Notes under the pieces: model-generated
Seen by the model: only the letters and a program-made list of their open reading frames with translations
Database searches by the model: none
Told to the model about the DNA's origin: nothing
Assembly (NCBI RefSeq): GCF_009827535.1
Contig: NZ_WTYN01000001.1
Location: forward strand, 1 to 64,000
Direction of reading: 5' to 3'
DNA from: Qipengyuania oceanensis
GTDB lineage: Bacteria > Pseudomonadota > Alphaproteobacteria > Sphingomonadales > Sphingomonadaceae
DNA length: 64,000 bases
In this document: positions 42,694-51,225 of the stretch, piece after piece
How positions within the stretch are numbered: position 1 is the first letter of the stretch
Layout of the letters: the number at the start of each line of letters is the position of its first letter
Position numbers and translations under genes: made by a program

Positions 42694-42721
42694 CGGGCGG
42701 ACTTCCGGAGAAGCCCGCCCG
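42694..42721 (-). terminator. Rho-independent terminator after the TonB receptor
   Basis: On the minus strand CGGGCGGGCTT and AAGTCCGCCCG form a long stem (one mismatch) and a T-rich tail follows (GTTCTGTTT). Confidence 0.7.
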
Positions 42722-42744
42722 CGGTGTGTTCGAAGTGCGTTCGA

Positions 42745-45201
42745 TCAGAACTTGAAGCTGCCTTCGACGAAGATCTGACGACCGCGGTTCTGGGTGAGGA
42801 TCAGGTCGTCGCCGACGCCGGGTTCGAGGAACGGGCGGCCGCTCGCGGTATTGGTCCACAGCTTGTCGGTCAGGTTGACGCCGATCAGCGAGAGCTTCCA
42901 CAGGCCATCGGGATGGCCGATCGAGGCCGAGGCATCGAAGGCGACGTAGCTGTCCTGGATGTATTCGTAGAGCGTATTACCCGCGTAATAGCTGTCCGAA
43001 TAGATCGCGTTGCCGCTCAGGCCCAGCTCCAGCGTATCGCCGAGCGGGATGCTCCAGTCGGCAGCGATGTTGCCCGACCATTCCGGCGCGCGCGCAACGT
43101 CGCGGCCTTCCAGATCGATGCCTTCGCCGACCGGGAAGCTCTTGGTGAACTTGCCGTCGAGCCAGGCGATGTTGCCGGAAAGCGAAAGCCCTTCGACCGG
43201 CGTTTCCCAACCCCAGCCGATGTCGACGCCCTTGGTCGTGACTTCACCCGCGTTCAGCGTGATGAACTGCACCGTCTGGGCATTGAAGTTCTGCACCTGC
43301 AGGTCGTCGAAGACGTAGTAGTAGGCGGTCACATTCAGGGTGACGTCGCGGTTCGAGAACTGCGACTTGACGCCGACTTCGCCGCCGATCGCGGTTTCGG
43401 ACTGGTACTTCAGGCCGTCGGCGACTGCCTGGCGCACTGCCGGATCGGGATCGTTGAAGCCGAGCAGCGAGTTCGACGGCAGCGCCGAGTTGTCGATGCC
43501 GCCTGACTTAAAGCCGGTCTTGAACGAAGCGAAGACGTTCACGTCCGGGTTGATCTCGTACTTGATGGTGGCTTCGGGCGACCAGTTCTTGTCGCTGAAC
43601 TCGATCGGGCCAGAGAAGAACCCGCTGCTGATGAAGGCGGGCGTCGCCGACAGGAAGGCATGGACGTAAGGCACCGAGATGCGCGAGGTCTTCTTCTCGT
43701 CGGTCCAGCGGACACCGCCGGAAATTTCCAGCCGGTCCGTGACGTCGAAGATGATGCTGCCGAACAGCGACGTCGCTTCAGTCTTGGTCGACTGCGCCTT
43801 GTCCCAGTCGAAAGTGTAGCCCGTGATCGGATCAGGTGCGACGAAGGAGATGTTCACGCCCTGCTGGGAGGTGTCGAACAGGAACTTGCGCCATTCATAG
43901 AACGCACCGAACATGACGTTGAACGGTCCGTCATTGTCGGTTTCGAGGCGGATTTCCTGGCTGTACTGCTTGAGGGTATTGCGCGGATCGCTCGTCCCTG
44001 CGCCTCCGGGAATGCCCGGTGCCAGCGTACCGCCGTAGGAATAGTTGTCCACGTCGGTCGCATCGAGATCGAGGAAGCCGGTCGTCGAGACGATGTTCAC
44101 GTTATCGGTGATGCCGAAGTTCAGCGCGAGGCGACCGAACCACATCTCGGTCTCGCCGAACGGGACGCCGTTGAAGCCCTGAGCCAGCGTGGGACCGGTC
44201 GCGAGCGGGACCGACTGAGCGAGCGGCGGAGCGGTGTCGGGCAGGTAGTAGAGGCCGTCGTGATCGTTACAGTCGTAGCCACCCGGATATACGAGGCCGC
44301 CCTGCAACAGGTAGACGGGATCGGCGATGCCGTTGGGACCGCAATAGATGTCGTCGTTGCCGATCGCACCGTCGTTGGTGTTCTTGACGTATTGCACCTT
44401 GAGGTTCGCGTCGAAGCCGACGACCGGCTCCCAGGCAAGCGTGGCGCGCGCGACGACATTCTTCTGGCCGCGAACCAGATTGGTCGCCGGGGTGTCCGGC
44501 TGCAGCTTGGTGAATTCGTCGATCTTGTTCCACTGGCCGGCGAGGCGGATGCCGAGCGTGTCTGTAATCGGACCCGAGACGAAGCCGCCGACGGTCCAGC
44601 CCTTTTCCTCGAACTCGTAGCTGGCCTTGCCGCCCGCGCTCCAGTTGGGCGTCGGGTCGGCGGAGCGGATCGAGAAGACGCCGGCCGACGCGCTCTTGCC
44701 GAAGAACAGCGACTGCGGCCCCTTGAGAACGTCGATCTGCTGGACATCGAAGAAACCGGCCTGGACCATGCGCATGGTCGAGACCTGCACGCCGTCGAAG
44801 TCGAAGGCGACGGCGGAATCGAAAGCTGCGGAAATGGCCGAGGAACCGACGCCGCGAAGGCTCAGCTGGCCGCCCGATCCCGAGCCGCCGACCTGCACGT
44901 TGAGAGTGGGCACGCGGCTGACCACGTCGGCGACCTGGTCGACATTGTACTTGTCCAGCGTCTCGCTGCTGACAGAGGTGATGGTGACCGGCACTTCCTG
45001 CAGGGTTTCCGCCTGGCGACGCGCGAGGACGATGATCTCGTTGCCGACCGGCTGTGCGGCGGTCGCGCTGTCGGGCGTGCCCGCGTCCCCGGCGGCATCC
45101 TGGGCCGCCGCGGTCGAAGGGATGGCGGCGATGCCGATAACTGCCGCCGTGCCGAGAAGAGCCTCGCGCAGGTGACGGATTCCGAATGCAGATTGCTTCA
45201 T
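42745..45201 (-). CDS. TonB-dependent outer-membrane receptor
   Basis: The 818-residue protein has a signal peptide (an AAVIGIAAIPSTAAAQ-like segment), a plug domain (ETLQEVPVTITSVSSETLDK; LSLRGVGSSAIS; DFDGVQVSTMRM; QIDVLKGPQSLFFGKSASAG) and a beta-barrel ending in the terminal aromatic strand VEGSFKF. It imports the substrate of the neighbouring oxygenases, energised by TonB. ATG 45201 has GGGAGG at 6 nt; ATG 45207 touches that site and is less likely. Confidence 0.92.
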   Translation of the reverse strand: MKQSAFGIRHLREALLGTAAVIGIAAIPSTAAAQDAAGDAGTPDSATAAQPVGNEIIVLARRQAETLQEVPVTITSVSSETLDKYNVDQVADVVSRVPTLNVQVGGSGSGGQLSLRGVGSSAISAAFDSAVAFDFDGVQVSTMRMVQAGFFDVQQIDVLKGPQSLFFGKSASAGVFSIRSADPTPNWSAGGKASYEFEEKGWTVGGFVSGPITDTLGIRLAGQWNKIDEFTKLQPDTPATNLVRGQKNVVARATLAWEPVVGFDANLKVQYVKNTNDGAIGNDDIYCGPNGIADPVYLLQGGLVYPGGYDCNDHDGLYYLPDTAPPLAQSVPLATGPTLAQGFNGVPFGETEMWFGRLALNFGITDNVNIVSTTGFLDLDATDVDNYSYGGTLAPGIPGGAGTSDPRNTLKQYSQEIRLETDNDGPFNVMFGAFYEWRKFLFDTSQQGVNISFVAPDPITGYTFDWDKAQSTKTEATSLFGSIIFDVTDRLEISGGVRWTDEKKTSRISVPYVHAFLSATPAFISSGFFSGPIEFSDKNWSPEATIKYEINPDVNVFASFKTGFKSGGIDNSALPSNSLLGFNDPDPAVRQAVADGLKYQSETAIGGEVGVKSQFSNRDVTLNVTAYYYVFDDLQVQNFNAQTVQFITLNAGEVTTKGVDIGWGWETPVEGLSLSGNIAWLDGKFTKSFPVGEGIDLEGRDVARAPEWSGNIAADWSIPLGDTLELGLSGNAIYSDSYYAGNTLYEYIQDSYVAFDASASIGHPDGLWKLSLIGVNLTDKLWTNTASGRPFLEPGVGDDLILTQNRGRQIFVEGSFKF

Positions 45202-45207
45202 GGTCAT

Positions 45208-45367
45208 CCTCCCGTTCGGGCTCCTGCCGCTTCATACGGCATGTCTGGCCCGGGTTTCGTTGCTCCTTTCCGGAGCGTGGCTTTTACCTAGGCAGCGGCG
45301 ACCGACCGCTCATCTAGCAAAAGCGCTAGTAAGCGAATTGTCGCTACGTAATCGTGGCTTTTGGGTA
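45208..45367. promoter_or_regulatory. upstream region of the TonB receptor gene
   Basis: This 160-nt spacer follows the second Rieske gene stop and leads into the receptor on the same strand. It contains short inverted stretches (CTAGC...GCTAG around 45314-45330) that may be an operator. I could not confirm a promoter. Confidence 0.25.
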
Positions 45368-46666
45368 TCATTCCGCAGCTTCCCGCGGTGCTTCCATTTG
45401 AGCGGTGCGCGGGTCGTTCGGCCACATCCAGTCGTCGCCGATCACCTGTTCGACTCGCAATTCCGGCGGAATGCGACCGAGCCCGATCATGCGGTCGAGA
45501 TGCTGGTGGAAATGGTAGATGCGCGCTTCCTGGTAGCTCAGCGGAACGCTCTGGAAACCAGCGCTCTCCATCGACTTCTGGATCGCCTCGCCGAACTGCG
45601 TATCCTCGTGGATCAGCGGCACCATGTCGCGGCCGTTGGGCCTGGTTTCGTCGGGTACGGTCCACAGATCGGGGGCAGGGCCGTCTCCCCAGTCAGGCGC
45701 CATGGTCACGAGTTCCAGCCGGCACGTGTCCAGCCCGGTCGGCCAGAACAGCAGGGGCGGGACGAAGTAGTTGGAAATCGGCGCGACCCAGTTGGGGAAG
45801 ATCGTGTAACTCTGCGTCGCGGTGCGGCCGAACTCGCCGACCGTCTCGATCGTCTGCCACTGCGGCGGGTGATCGATGGCGCGCACGCTCTCGCGATCGA
45901 AATCGCGCGGAGCAGGGGCGAGCATCCGCCCGTGTCCTTCGGGGTAAAGCGTGTTTACGTTGCGCAAGGCATCGACCAGCGGCGCGACCGTTTCGGGATG
46001 GATATACGGAACGTGGTAGACCTCCATGTTCGCTTCCATCGCCACCTTCCAGTTGCACTTGAGATCGAAGCTGTGGCGCGCTGCGAGGCGCAGCTTGTCG
46101 AACTGGAATTCCTCCCACTCTTCCGCCACCGGGCCGAGATACTCGAGCAGCGGCACTGCGTCGGGGTCGAAGTTCACGAAAACGAGGTTGCCGAGCATCT
46201 CGCATCTCACGGCGAGCAATGCGCGGCACGACATGTCGAAATCGGGTCCGAAATCCTGCTTTTGCGGAATGCCGATCAGGGTGCCGTCGGTCTTGTAGGT
46301 CCAGTGGTGGTAGGCGCACATCAGCCGGTTCGACTTGCCGCGATCCTCGGTGACGACCGGCGCGCCGCGATGCCGACAGGTGTTGTAGAAGGCGCGCACG
46401 ATGCCATCCATGCCGTGGACGATGACGATCGGGTCGCCGGCATTGTGCCAGCGCATGTAGCAGCCGGGTTCGGGGATCTCGTCGATGTGTCCGGCGAAGA
46501 GCCAGCTCTTGCGGAACACGTGGGCCTGTTCGAGCTCGTAGAACTCGCCGGACGTGTAACGGGCGGCCGGCATGTCGGGCAGCGAAGGAAAACCCTCGGG
46601 CGGGGCGCTCCGCTCGCCCTCCCATTCCATCAGACGTTTCAGCCGTGCAATTTCTGCTTCGTCCAT
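45368..46666 (-). CDS. Rieske-type ring-hydroxylating oxygenase alpha subunit (2)
   Basis: The 432-residue protein has Rieske ligands in CRHRGAP and CAYHHW and the catalytic iron site EANMEVYHVPYIHPE. It differs clearly from oxygenase 1 in sequence, so the two probably act on different intermediates. Again no small subunit gene is adjacent. ATG 46666 begins MDEAEIARLKRLMEWEGE. It diverges from the SDR gene 46815 across a region with an inverted repeat (46727-46757). Confidence 0.9.
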   Translation of the reverse strand: MDEAEIARLKRLMEWEGERSAPPEGFPSLPDMPAARYTSGEFYELEQAHVFRKSWLFAGHIDEIPEPGCYMRWHNAGDPIVIVHGMDGIVRAFYNTCRHRGAPVVTEDRGKSNRLMCAYHHWTYKTDGTLIGIPQKQDFGPDFDMSCRALLAVRCEMLGNLVFVNFDPDAVPLLEYLGPVAEEWEEFQFDKLRLAARHSFDLKCNWKVAMEANMEVYHVPYIHPETVAPLVDALRNVNTLYPEGHGRMLAPAPRDFDRESVRAIDHPPQWQTIETVGEFGRTATQSYTIFPNWVAPISNYFVPPLLFWPTGLDTCRLELVTMAPDWGDGPAPDLWTVPDETRPNGRDMVPLIHEDTQFGEAIQKSMESAGFQSVPLSYQEARIYHFHQHLDRMIGLGRIPPELRVEQVIGDDWMWPNDPRTAQMEAPREAAE

Positions 46667-46726
46667 CGACCCTCTCCCGTGTTTGTGGCCATTCTAATCC
46701 GGGGCGGCAGCGGGAAACGACTGGCG

Positions 46727-46757
46727 AAACTGACATCCCTCGTTGTTGTGACAGTTT
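46727..46757. promoter_or_regulatory. putative operator between divergent oxygenase and SDR genes
   Basis: AAACTGACA (46727-46735) and TGACAGTTT (46749-46757) form imperfect inverted arms, matching at 8 of 9 positions with a 13-nt spacer. The spot lies in the 148-nt divergent spacer, so a regulator could control both directions. Predicted only. Confidence 0.35.
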
Positions 46758-46814
46758 GGCTGGGCCGGACCGGCCGATACATCCCGTTGAGAAACAAGCA
46801 TGGGAGAGATGCGA

Positions 46815-47576
46815 ATGGCCGGACGGGTCGAAGGCAAGGTGGCGCTCGTCACCGGCGGGGCGATGGGCCTCGGCAAGGCGGATTGCGAACGGCTCGCGGG
46901 CGAAGGCGCGAAAGTCATCGTGACCGACCGCCAAGTCGAGCAGGCGCACAAGGTCGCCGAAGCGATCGGCGGTGACGCCATGGCGCTCGATGTGACCGAC
47001 GAAGTGCAATGGAAAGACGTGATGAAGGCTGTCGAAGAGCGCCACGGCGGGCTCGAGATCCTCGTCAACAATGCCGGCAACGTGATTTTCGAGAATATCG
47101 AGGAATGTTCGTCGGACCATTTCCGGCTCCATTTCGACATTCACGTCATGGGGACGTTTCTCGGCTGCAAATACGCCCTTCCTCTGATGAAGAACCGGGG
47201 CGGCAGTTCGATCATCAACATGGCCTCCACAGCCGCGCTGATGGGATATCCGGCGATTCCCGCCTATACTGCGGCCAAGGGCGCCATCGCGGCTATGACC
47301 CGCTCGATCGCCATCCATTGCCAGGACGAAGGCTGCGGCATCCGGTGCAATGCACTCGCGCCCGGCGGGATCGAAACGCCGATGGTGCGGGACATCTCCG
47401 GCCGCCAGGGTCAGGAGCTGATGGACATTCCCGACGGGCCGTTGCCTGCCGACGCGCTGGGCGCTCCGCGCGATGTAGCCAATGCCGTGCTGTATCTTGC
47501 CAGCGACGAGTCACGCTTCATCAACGGGGTCGTCCTGCCGGTCGACAACGGCCTCGATGCCCGACCCCACCACTGA
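46815..47576 (+). CDS. short-chain dehydrogenase/reductase (1)
   Basis: The 253-residue classical SDR shows ALVTGGAMGLGKAD (TGxxxGxG cofactor loop), LVNNAGN, catalytic Ser in NMASTAAL and YTAAKGA (Yx3K). NAD(H) preference is suggested by TDRQ after the second strand. It oxidises or reduces an alcohol intermediate in the cluster. ATG 46815 sits downstream of GGGAGAG; ATG 46800 and 46809 are alternatives. The MFS gene overlaps its end by 20 nt, so both are one operon. Confidence 0.9.
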   Translation: MAGRVEGKVALVTGGAMGLGKADCERLAGEGAKVIVTDRQVEQAHKVAEAIGGDAMALDVTDEVQWKDVMKAVEERHGGLEILVNNAGNVIFENIEECSSDHFRLHFDIHVMGTFLGCKYALPLMKNRGGSSIINMASTAALMGYPAIPAYTAAKGAIAAMTRSIAIHCQDEGCGIRCNALAPGGIETPMVRDISGRQGQELMDIPDGPLPADALGAPRDVANAVLYLASDESRFINGVVLPVDNGLDARPHH

Positions 47577-48882
47577 TCCGGCGACGGTCATAAAGGACGC
47601 ATCCTCGCCATCGCGCGAGGGCGGCTATCGCTGGTATGTGCTGGGCCTCCTGACGCTCACGAGCCTGTTCAGCGTTGCCGATCGGCTGGTATTCTCGATC
47701 CTGCTGGAAGACATCAAGGCCGAGTTCGACTTCACCGATTTCGAGCTCGGCCTGCTCGGAGGGCTGGCGTTCACCGCGACCTATGTGCTGATCGGCTTTC
47801 CGGCCGCGCGGCTGGCCGACCGGTCCATCCGCAAGAATATCATCGCTTCGGCGATCACCTTCTGGAGTTTGATGACGGCGCTGTGCGGCGCTGCTGTCGG
47901 CTTTGTCACCCTGTTTCTCGCCCGCACCGGAGTGGGCGTTGGCGAAGGATGCAGCGGACCGGCATCGCAATCGCTCATGGCCGACTACTTCCGGCGCGAC
48001 GAACTGGCGCGGGCGATGGGTTTCCTGACCTGGGGGGCTACGCTGGGCACGGTGACCGGCCTGATGGCCGGCGGTCTGCTCGCCGAAGCCTACGGCTGGC
48101 GGATGGCCTTTGTCCTGATGGCGCTGCCAGGGGTAGTGCTCGGCGCCTTTCTCTATTTCACGGTTCGCGAGCCGCAGCGCGGTCGTTTCGCTCCGGCAGG
48201 CTCGCGGATCGAGCAGACCTCCCTGAAAGAAACCGTGTCCTCGCTCCTGCGCAACCGGGTCTTCATGGGACTGTCGGTCGGCTGGGCGGTGCAGATCATG
48301 ATCGGCTATGCGCTAGCGTTCTGGATGGCCGCGGTAATGCTGCGGAACTTCGACGTCTCGACCGCCGACGTCGCGGTATATCTCGGGCTTGCGTTCCTGA
48401 TCGGCGGGATCCCGGGGCCGGTGCTGGGCGGTTTCCTGACCGACTGGCTGACCCGCTACGACGAGCGCTGGCGCGCGTGGCTCCCAGGTGTCGTCAGCCT
48501 TCTGTGCGTCGCGCCGCTGACCTTGAGCCTCTATTCTAGCGGCTTCTGGCAGTTTCTCGGTTTTTTTGCCGTGGCCTACGGAATCTACGTGGCGAGCCAG
48601 GCTCCGATCATGTCGGGCGTGCAGAATGCCGTCGAGCCTTCCCAGCGCGGCTTCGCCGTCGCGATCGCGCTATTCTTTAACAATCTTGTCGGGCAGGCGT
48701 TGGGGCTGGCCGTCATCGGCTGGGTTAGCGACTGGCTTGCACCGACCCAAGGCGGCTTTGCCTTGTCCATCGCGGTGCTGGGCGTGTGCTTGGCATCGGG
48801 TGTTATCGCTCTCGGGCTCTTCGTATGGACGGCTGCGCAGATGCGGGGTTCAGGTTACCTCGACAAGATGGCCGCGGGCTAG
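47557..48882 (+). CDS. MFS transporter (spinster-like)
   Basis: The 441-residue protein starts at ATG 47557, inside the SDR stop region. It has about 12 hydrophobic helices and MFS-type motifs such as GLAFTATYVLIGFPAARLADR between helices 2 and 3. Spinster-type MFS proteins in sphingomonads accompany aromatic and steroid catabolic genes and probably move the substrate or an intermediate across the inner membrane. The stop overlaps the convergent SDR stop by 4 nt. Confidence 0.85.
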   Translation: MPDPTTDPATVIKDASSPSREGGYRWYVLGLLTLTSLFSVADRLVFSILLEDIKAEFDFTDFELGLLGGLAFTATYVLIGFPAARLADRSIRKNIIASAITFWSLMTALCGAAVGFVTLFLARTGVGVGEGCSGPASQSLMADYFRRDELARAMGFLTWGATLGTVTGLMAGGLLAEAYGWRMAFVLMALPGVVLGAFLYFTVREPQRGRFAPAGSRIEQTSLKETVSSLLRNRVFMGLSVGWAVQIMIGYALAFWMAAVMLRNFDVSTADVAVYLGLAFLIGGIPGPVLGGFLTDWLTRYDERWRAWLPGVVSLLCVAPLTLSLYSSGFWQFLGFFAVAYGIYVASQAPIMSGVQNAVEPSQRGFAVAIALFFNNLVGQALGLAVIGWVSDWLAPTQGGFALSIAVLGVCLASGVIALGLFVWTAAQMRGSGYLDKMAAG

Positions 48883-49658
48883 AAACCCGGGTGGATCGAC
48901 AGCGCGCCGCCGTCCACCAACAGCTCCGCACCGGTCATGAATGGACACTCGTCGGAGGCCAGGAAAGCGATCGCCGCAGCGGTTTCGGACGGATCGGCGA
49001 GCCGGTTCATCGGCGAGGTCTTAGCGACCTGCGCCTTGAAACCGGGCATCGCCGCCTCGGTCGCATCGAGGATGCCGGTCTCCGTCGCGCCGGGGATCAC
49101 TGTGTTGCAGCGGATCGCATAGCCCTGCTGCGCACACCAGGTCGCGACCGATTTCGACAGCACCCTGACGCCGCCCTTGCTTGCCGAATAACCGACATCG
49201 GTAGGCAATGGTGATATCGCCGTGGTCGAGGCGATGTTCACGATCGAACCCGACGGGCCGTCCGGATTGGCCGTCATCGCCTTGATGGCTGCTCGGCACC
49301 CGGCCATCGTCCCGCTGAGGTTGATTGCAATGACCCGGTCCCAGGCCGCGAAGACCGCCTCGTCGTCCTCGTCTCCGATGCTCGCTCCCGACACGATGCC
49401 GGCGTTGTTCACGAGGATGTCGAGCCGGCCGAAGCGCTCCGTGGCGAGAGCGACGACTTCGGCCCAGCGGTCGCGGTCGGAGACGTCCTGGGCCGCAAAC
49501 ATCGCGCCGCAATTATCCGCTTCCGCCTCACCCTTGGCGGCATCGACATCGGTGCCGACGACTTCGGCCCCATCGGCGCGCAGCCGCTCCATCGCCGCCT
49601 TGCCGATACCGCTCGCGCAGCCGGTGACGAGGGCGACCTTGCCCGCAAGATCGGGCAT
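48879..49658 (-). CDS. short-chain dehydrogenase/reductase (2)
   Basis: The 259-residue SDR has ALVTGCASGIGKAAME, NNAGIVSG, NIASTTAISP and YSASKGGV, with DVDAAKG after strand two indicating NAD preference. It may act on an alcohol or ketone in the pathway. ATG 49658 overlaps the GST stop (TAATG), so it is co-translated with that gene. The closing RLADPSETAAAIAFLASDE region is standard. Confidence 0.9.
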   Translation of the reverse strand: MPDLAGKVALVTGCASGIGKAAMERLRADGAEVVGTDVDAAKGEAEADNCGAMFAAQDVSDRDRWAEVVALATERFGRLDILVNNAGIVSGASIGDEDDEAVFAAWDRVIAINLSGTMAGCRAAIKAMTANPDGPSGSIVNIASTTAISPLPTDVGYSASKGGVRVLSKSVATWCAQQGYAIRCNTVIPGATETGILDATEAAMPGFKAQVAKTSPMNRLADPSETAAAIAFLASDECPFMTGAELLVDGGALSIHPGF

Positions 49659-50302
49659 TATTCCGCCTGCTGCCAAATCTTCGCGCTCTCGCGCTTGTTA
49701 TGGGTTTCGATGAAGCGCGCGAGATTGTCGGTTCCCTCGGGCAGCTTCCATCCGACGGTGAAGCCGAAGTTCGCGAAGCAGAAGGTAATCAGATCGGCGA
49801 GCGTGAACCGGTCGCAGCAGATGTTGTCCCGGTCGCCGAGTTGCTTGTCGAGCCAGCGCCACTTGTCGTTGGCCATATCGGTCATTTCCGCGCCGGCGCT
49901 CTCGCTGACGACTTTCATGCGCGGTTCGAACATCGGCCGCCCGCCGGTCGCACGGAACCCGATGGTCATCGGGACGACGACGTCCTGGTCGAACCAGCGC
50001 ACCCACTTGCGGATCTCCGCACGCTCGAGCGCGTCGCGGCCGATCAGGTTCGGATCCGGGTGCAGTTCCTCGATGTACTCGCAGATCGGCCAGCTTTCGG
50101 TCAGGGTCGTGCCGTCGTCGAGTTCCAGCACCGGAAGCGTCTGAAGCGGGTTCTTGCCGGTCAGTTCGGCGCTCTGCCGGTTCTCGCCCGAGATGATGTC
50201 GTAATGGACACGCTCGACGGCTTCCCCTTCCGCGAGCCCTTTCTCGATCAGAAACATGCGGACGAGGCGGGGGTTGGGGCCGAGGCTGGAATGGAGTTTC
50301 AT
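49658..50302 (-). CDS. glutathione S-transferase family protein
   Basis: The 214-residue protein has an N-terminal thioredoxin-like domain (KLHSSLGPNPRLVRMFL; LQTLPVLELDDGTTLTES with the cis-Pro and Glu/Ser glutathione-binding pair) and an all-helical C-terminal domain (FTLADLITFCFANFGF). It probably conjugates glutathione to, or isomerises, a pathway intermediate. It is coupled to SDR 2 and 35 nt downstream of SDR 3. Confidence 0.88.
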   Translation of the reverse strand: MKLHSSLGPNPRLVRMFLIEKGLAEGEAVERVHYDIISGENRQSAELTGKNPLQTLPVLELDDGTTLTESWPICEYIEELHPDPNLIGRDALERAEIRKWVRWFDQDVVVPMTIGFRATGGRPMFEPRMKVVSESAGAEMTDMANDKWRWLDKQLGDRDNICCDRFTLADLITFCFANFGFTVGWKLPEGTDNLARFIETHNKRESAKIWQQAE

Positions 50303-50336
50303 GGCAGTTCCTTGGATGAGTTTGCAGTGTCGAGGG

Positions 50337-51101
50337 TCAATGGGTTCCGGCGATGCGCAGGCACTGGCCGGTGACCCATTCGCTGGCCGGGCTGACGAGA
50401 TAGAGGACGCAGGCTGCGATGTCCTGCGGCGTTCCGAGCCGCCCGGCGGGCAGCTTGAGTTGTTCGAGAAGCGGACCGAAATCCTCGTCTTCCATCGATA
50501 GCGCTTCCTTCACCGTCCGCGTTGGGACGAAGCCGGGCATTACCGAGTTCACGCGGATGCCCTGCGGCCCCAGCTCATGCGCCAACGTCTTGGTGAGCAT
50601 GTTCACGCCCGCCTTGGCGGCGCTGTAATGACCGCTGCCGGCAAAAGGCTCCTCCGCAGCCATCGACGAGGTGTTCACGATCGCCCCGCCGTCTTTCATG
50701 TGGCGGACTGCGGCGCGCACGCCGAAGAAAACCGATGTGAGGTTGACCGCGAGGGTCTTGTCCCATTCCTCGAGCGGGAGCTCGGCCAGCGGCGCGGAGA
50801 CGAGCGATCCGCCAGCATTGTTCACCCAGACGTCGAGCCGGCCGAATTCGTCGACCGCGCGCTGGGCAAGGGCATCCATGTCTTCCTCGCGGGACACGTC
50901 GGTCTTCTGGAAGATGGCTCTCCCGCCGCTGTTCGCATAGTTGATGGCCTTGGCGGTCTGTTCGATCTCGTCGGTGGAGCGGGCGGCGCACACGACGTTC
51001 GCGCCGGCTTCGGCGAGCAGCGTGGCGATCCCTTCGCCGATGCCGCGCCCCGCGCCGGTGATGACGGCGGTCTTGCCTTCGAGCGAATACAGATCGATCA
51101 A
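50337..51101 (-). CDS. short-chain dehydrogenase/reductase (3)
   Basis: The 254-residue SDR shows AVITGAGRGIGEGIA, VNNAGGSL, NTSSMAAEEP and YSAAKAGVN; the ARSTDE loop after strand two, with Arg, suggests possible NADP use. It heads a minus-strand operon with GST and SDR 2. It diverges from the AmpG-like gene across 124 nt. Confidence 0.9.
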   Translation of the reverse strand: MIDLYSLEGKTAVITGAGRGIGEGIATLLAEAGANVVCAARSTDEIEQTAKAINYANSGGRAIFQKTDVSREEDMDALAQRAVDEFGRLDVWVNNAGGSLVSAPLAELPLEEWDKTLAVNLTSVFFGVRAAVRHMKDGGAIVNTSSMAAEEPFAGSGHYSAAKAGVNMLTKTLAHELGPQGIRVNSVMPGFVPTRTVKEALSMEDEDFGPLLEQLKLPAGRLGTPQDIAACVLYLVSPASEWVTGQCLRIAGTH

Positions 51102-51225
51102 GCCTTCTCTCCCGAAAGAATGTTTTGCGGCAGGCTAACCAGTGCAAGCACCGGCTTCCAGTTGCATAATTGATAAGCGTACGGACGAAAGGCGCGACCC
51201 GATCCTCCGTCGATAGAAGCGCGCT

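Noticed and set aside
41219-45291. Long plus-strand open frames across the oxygenase and receptor genes
   Set aside because: They are antisense shadows in high-GC DNA. The minus-strand genes have clear domain motifs.
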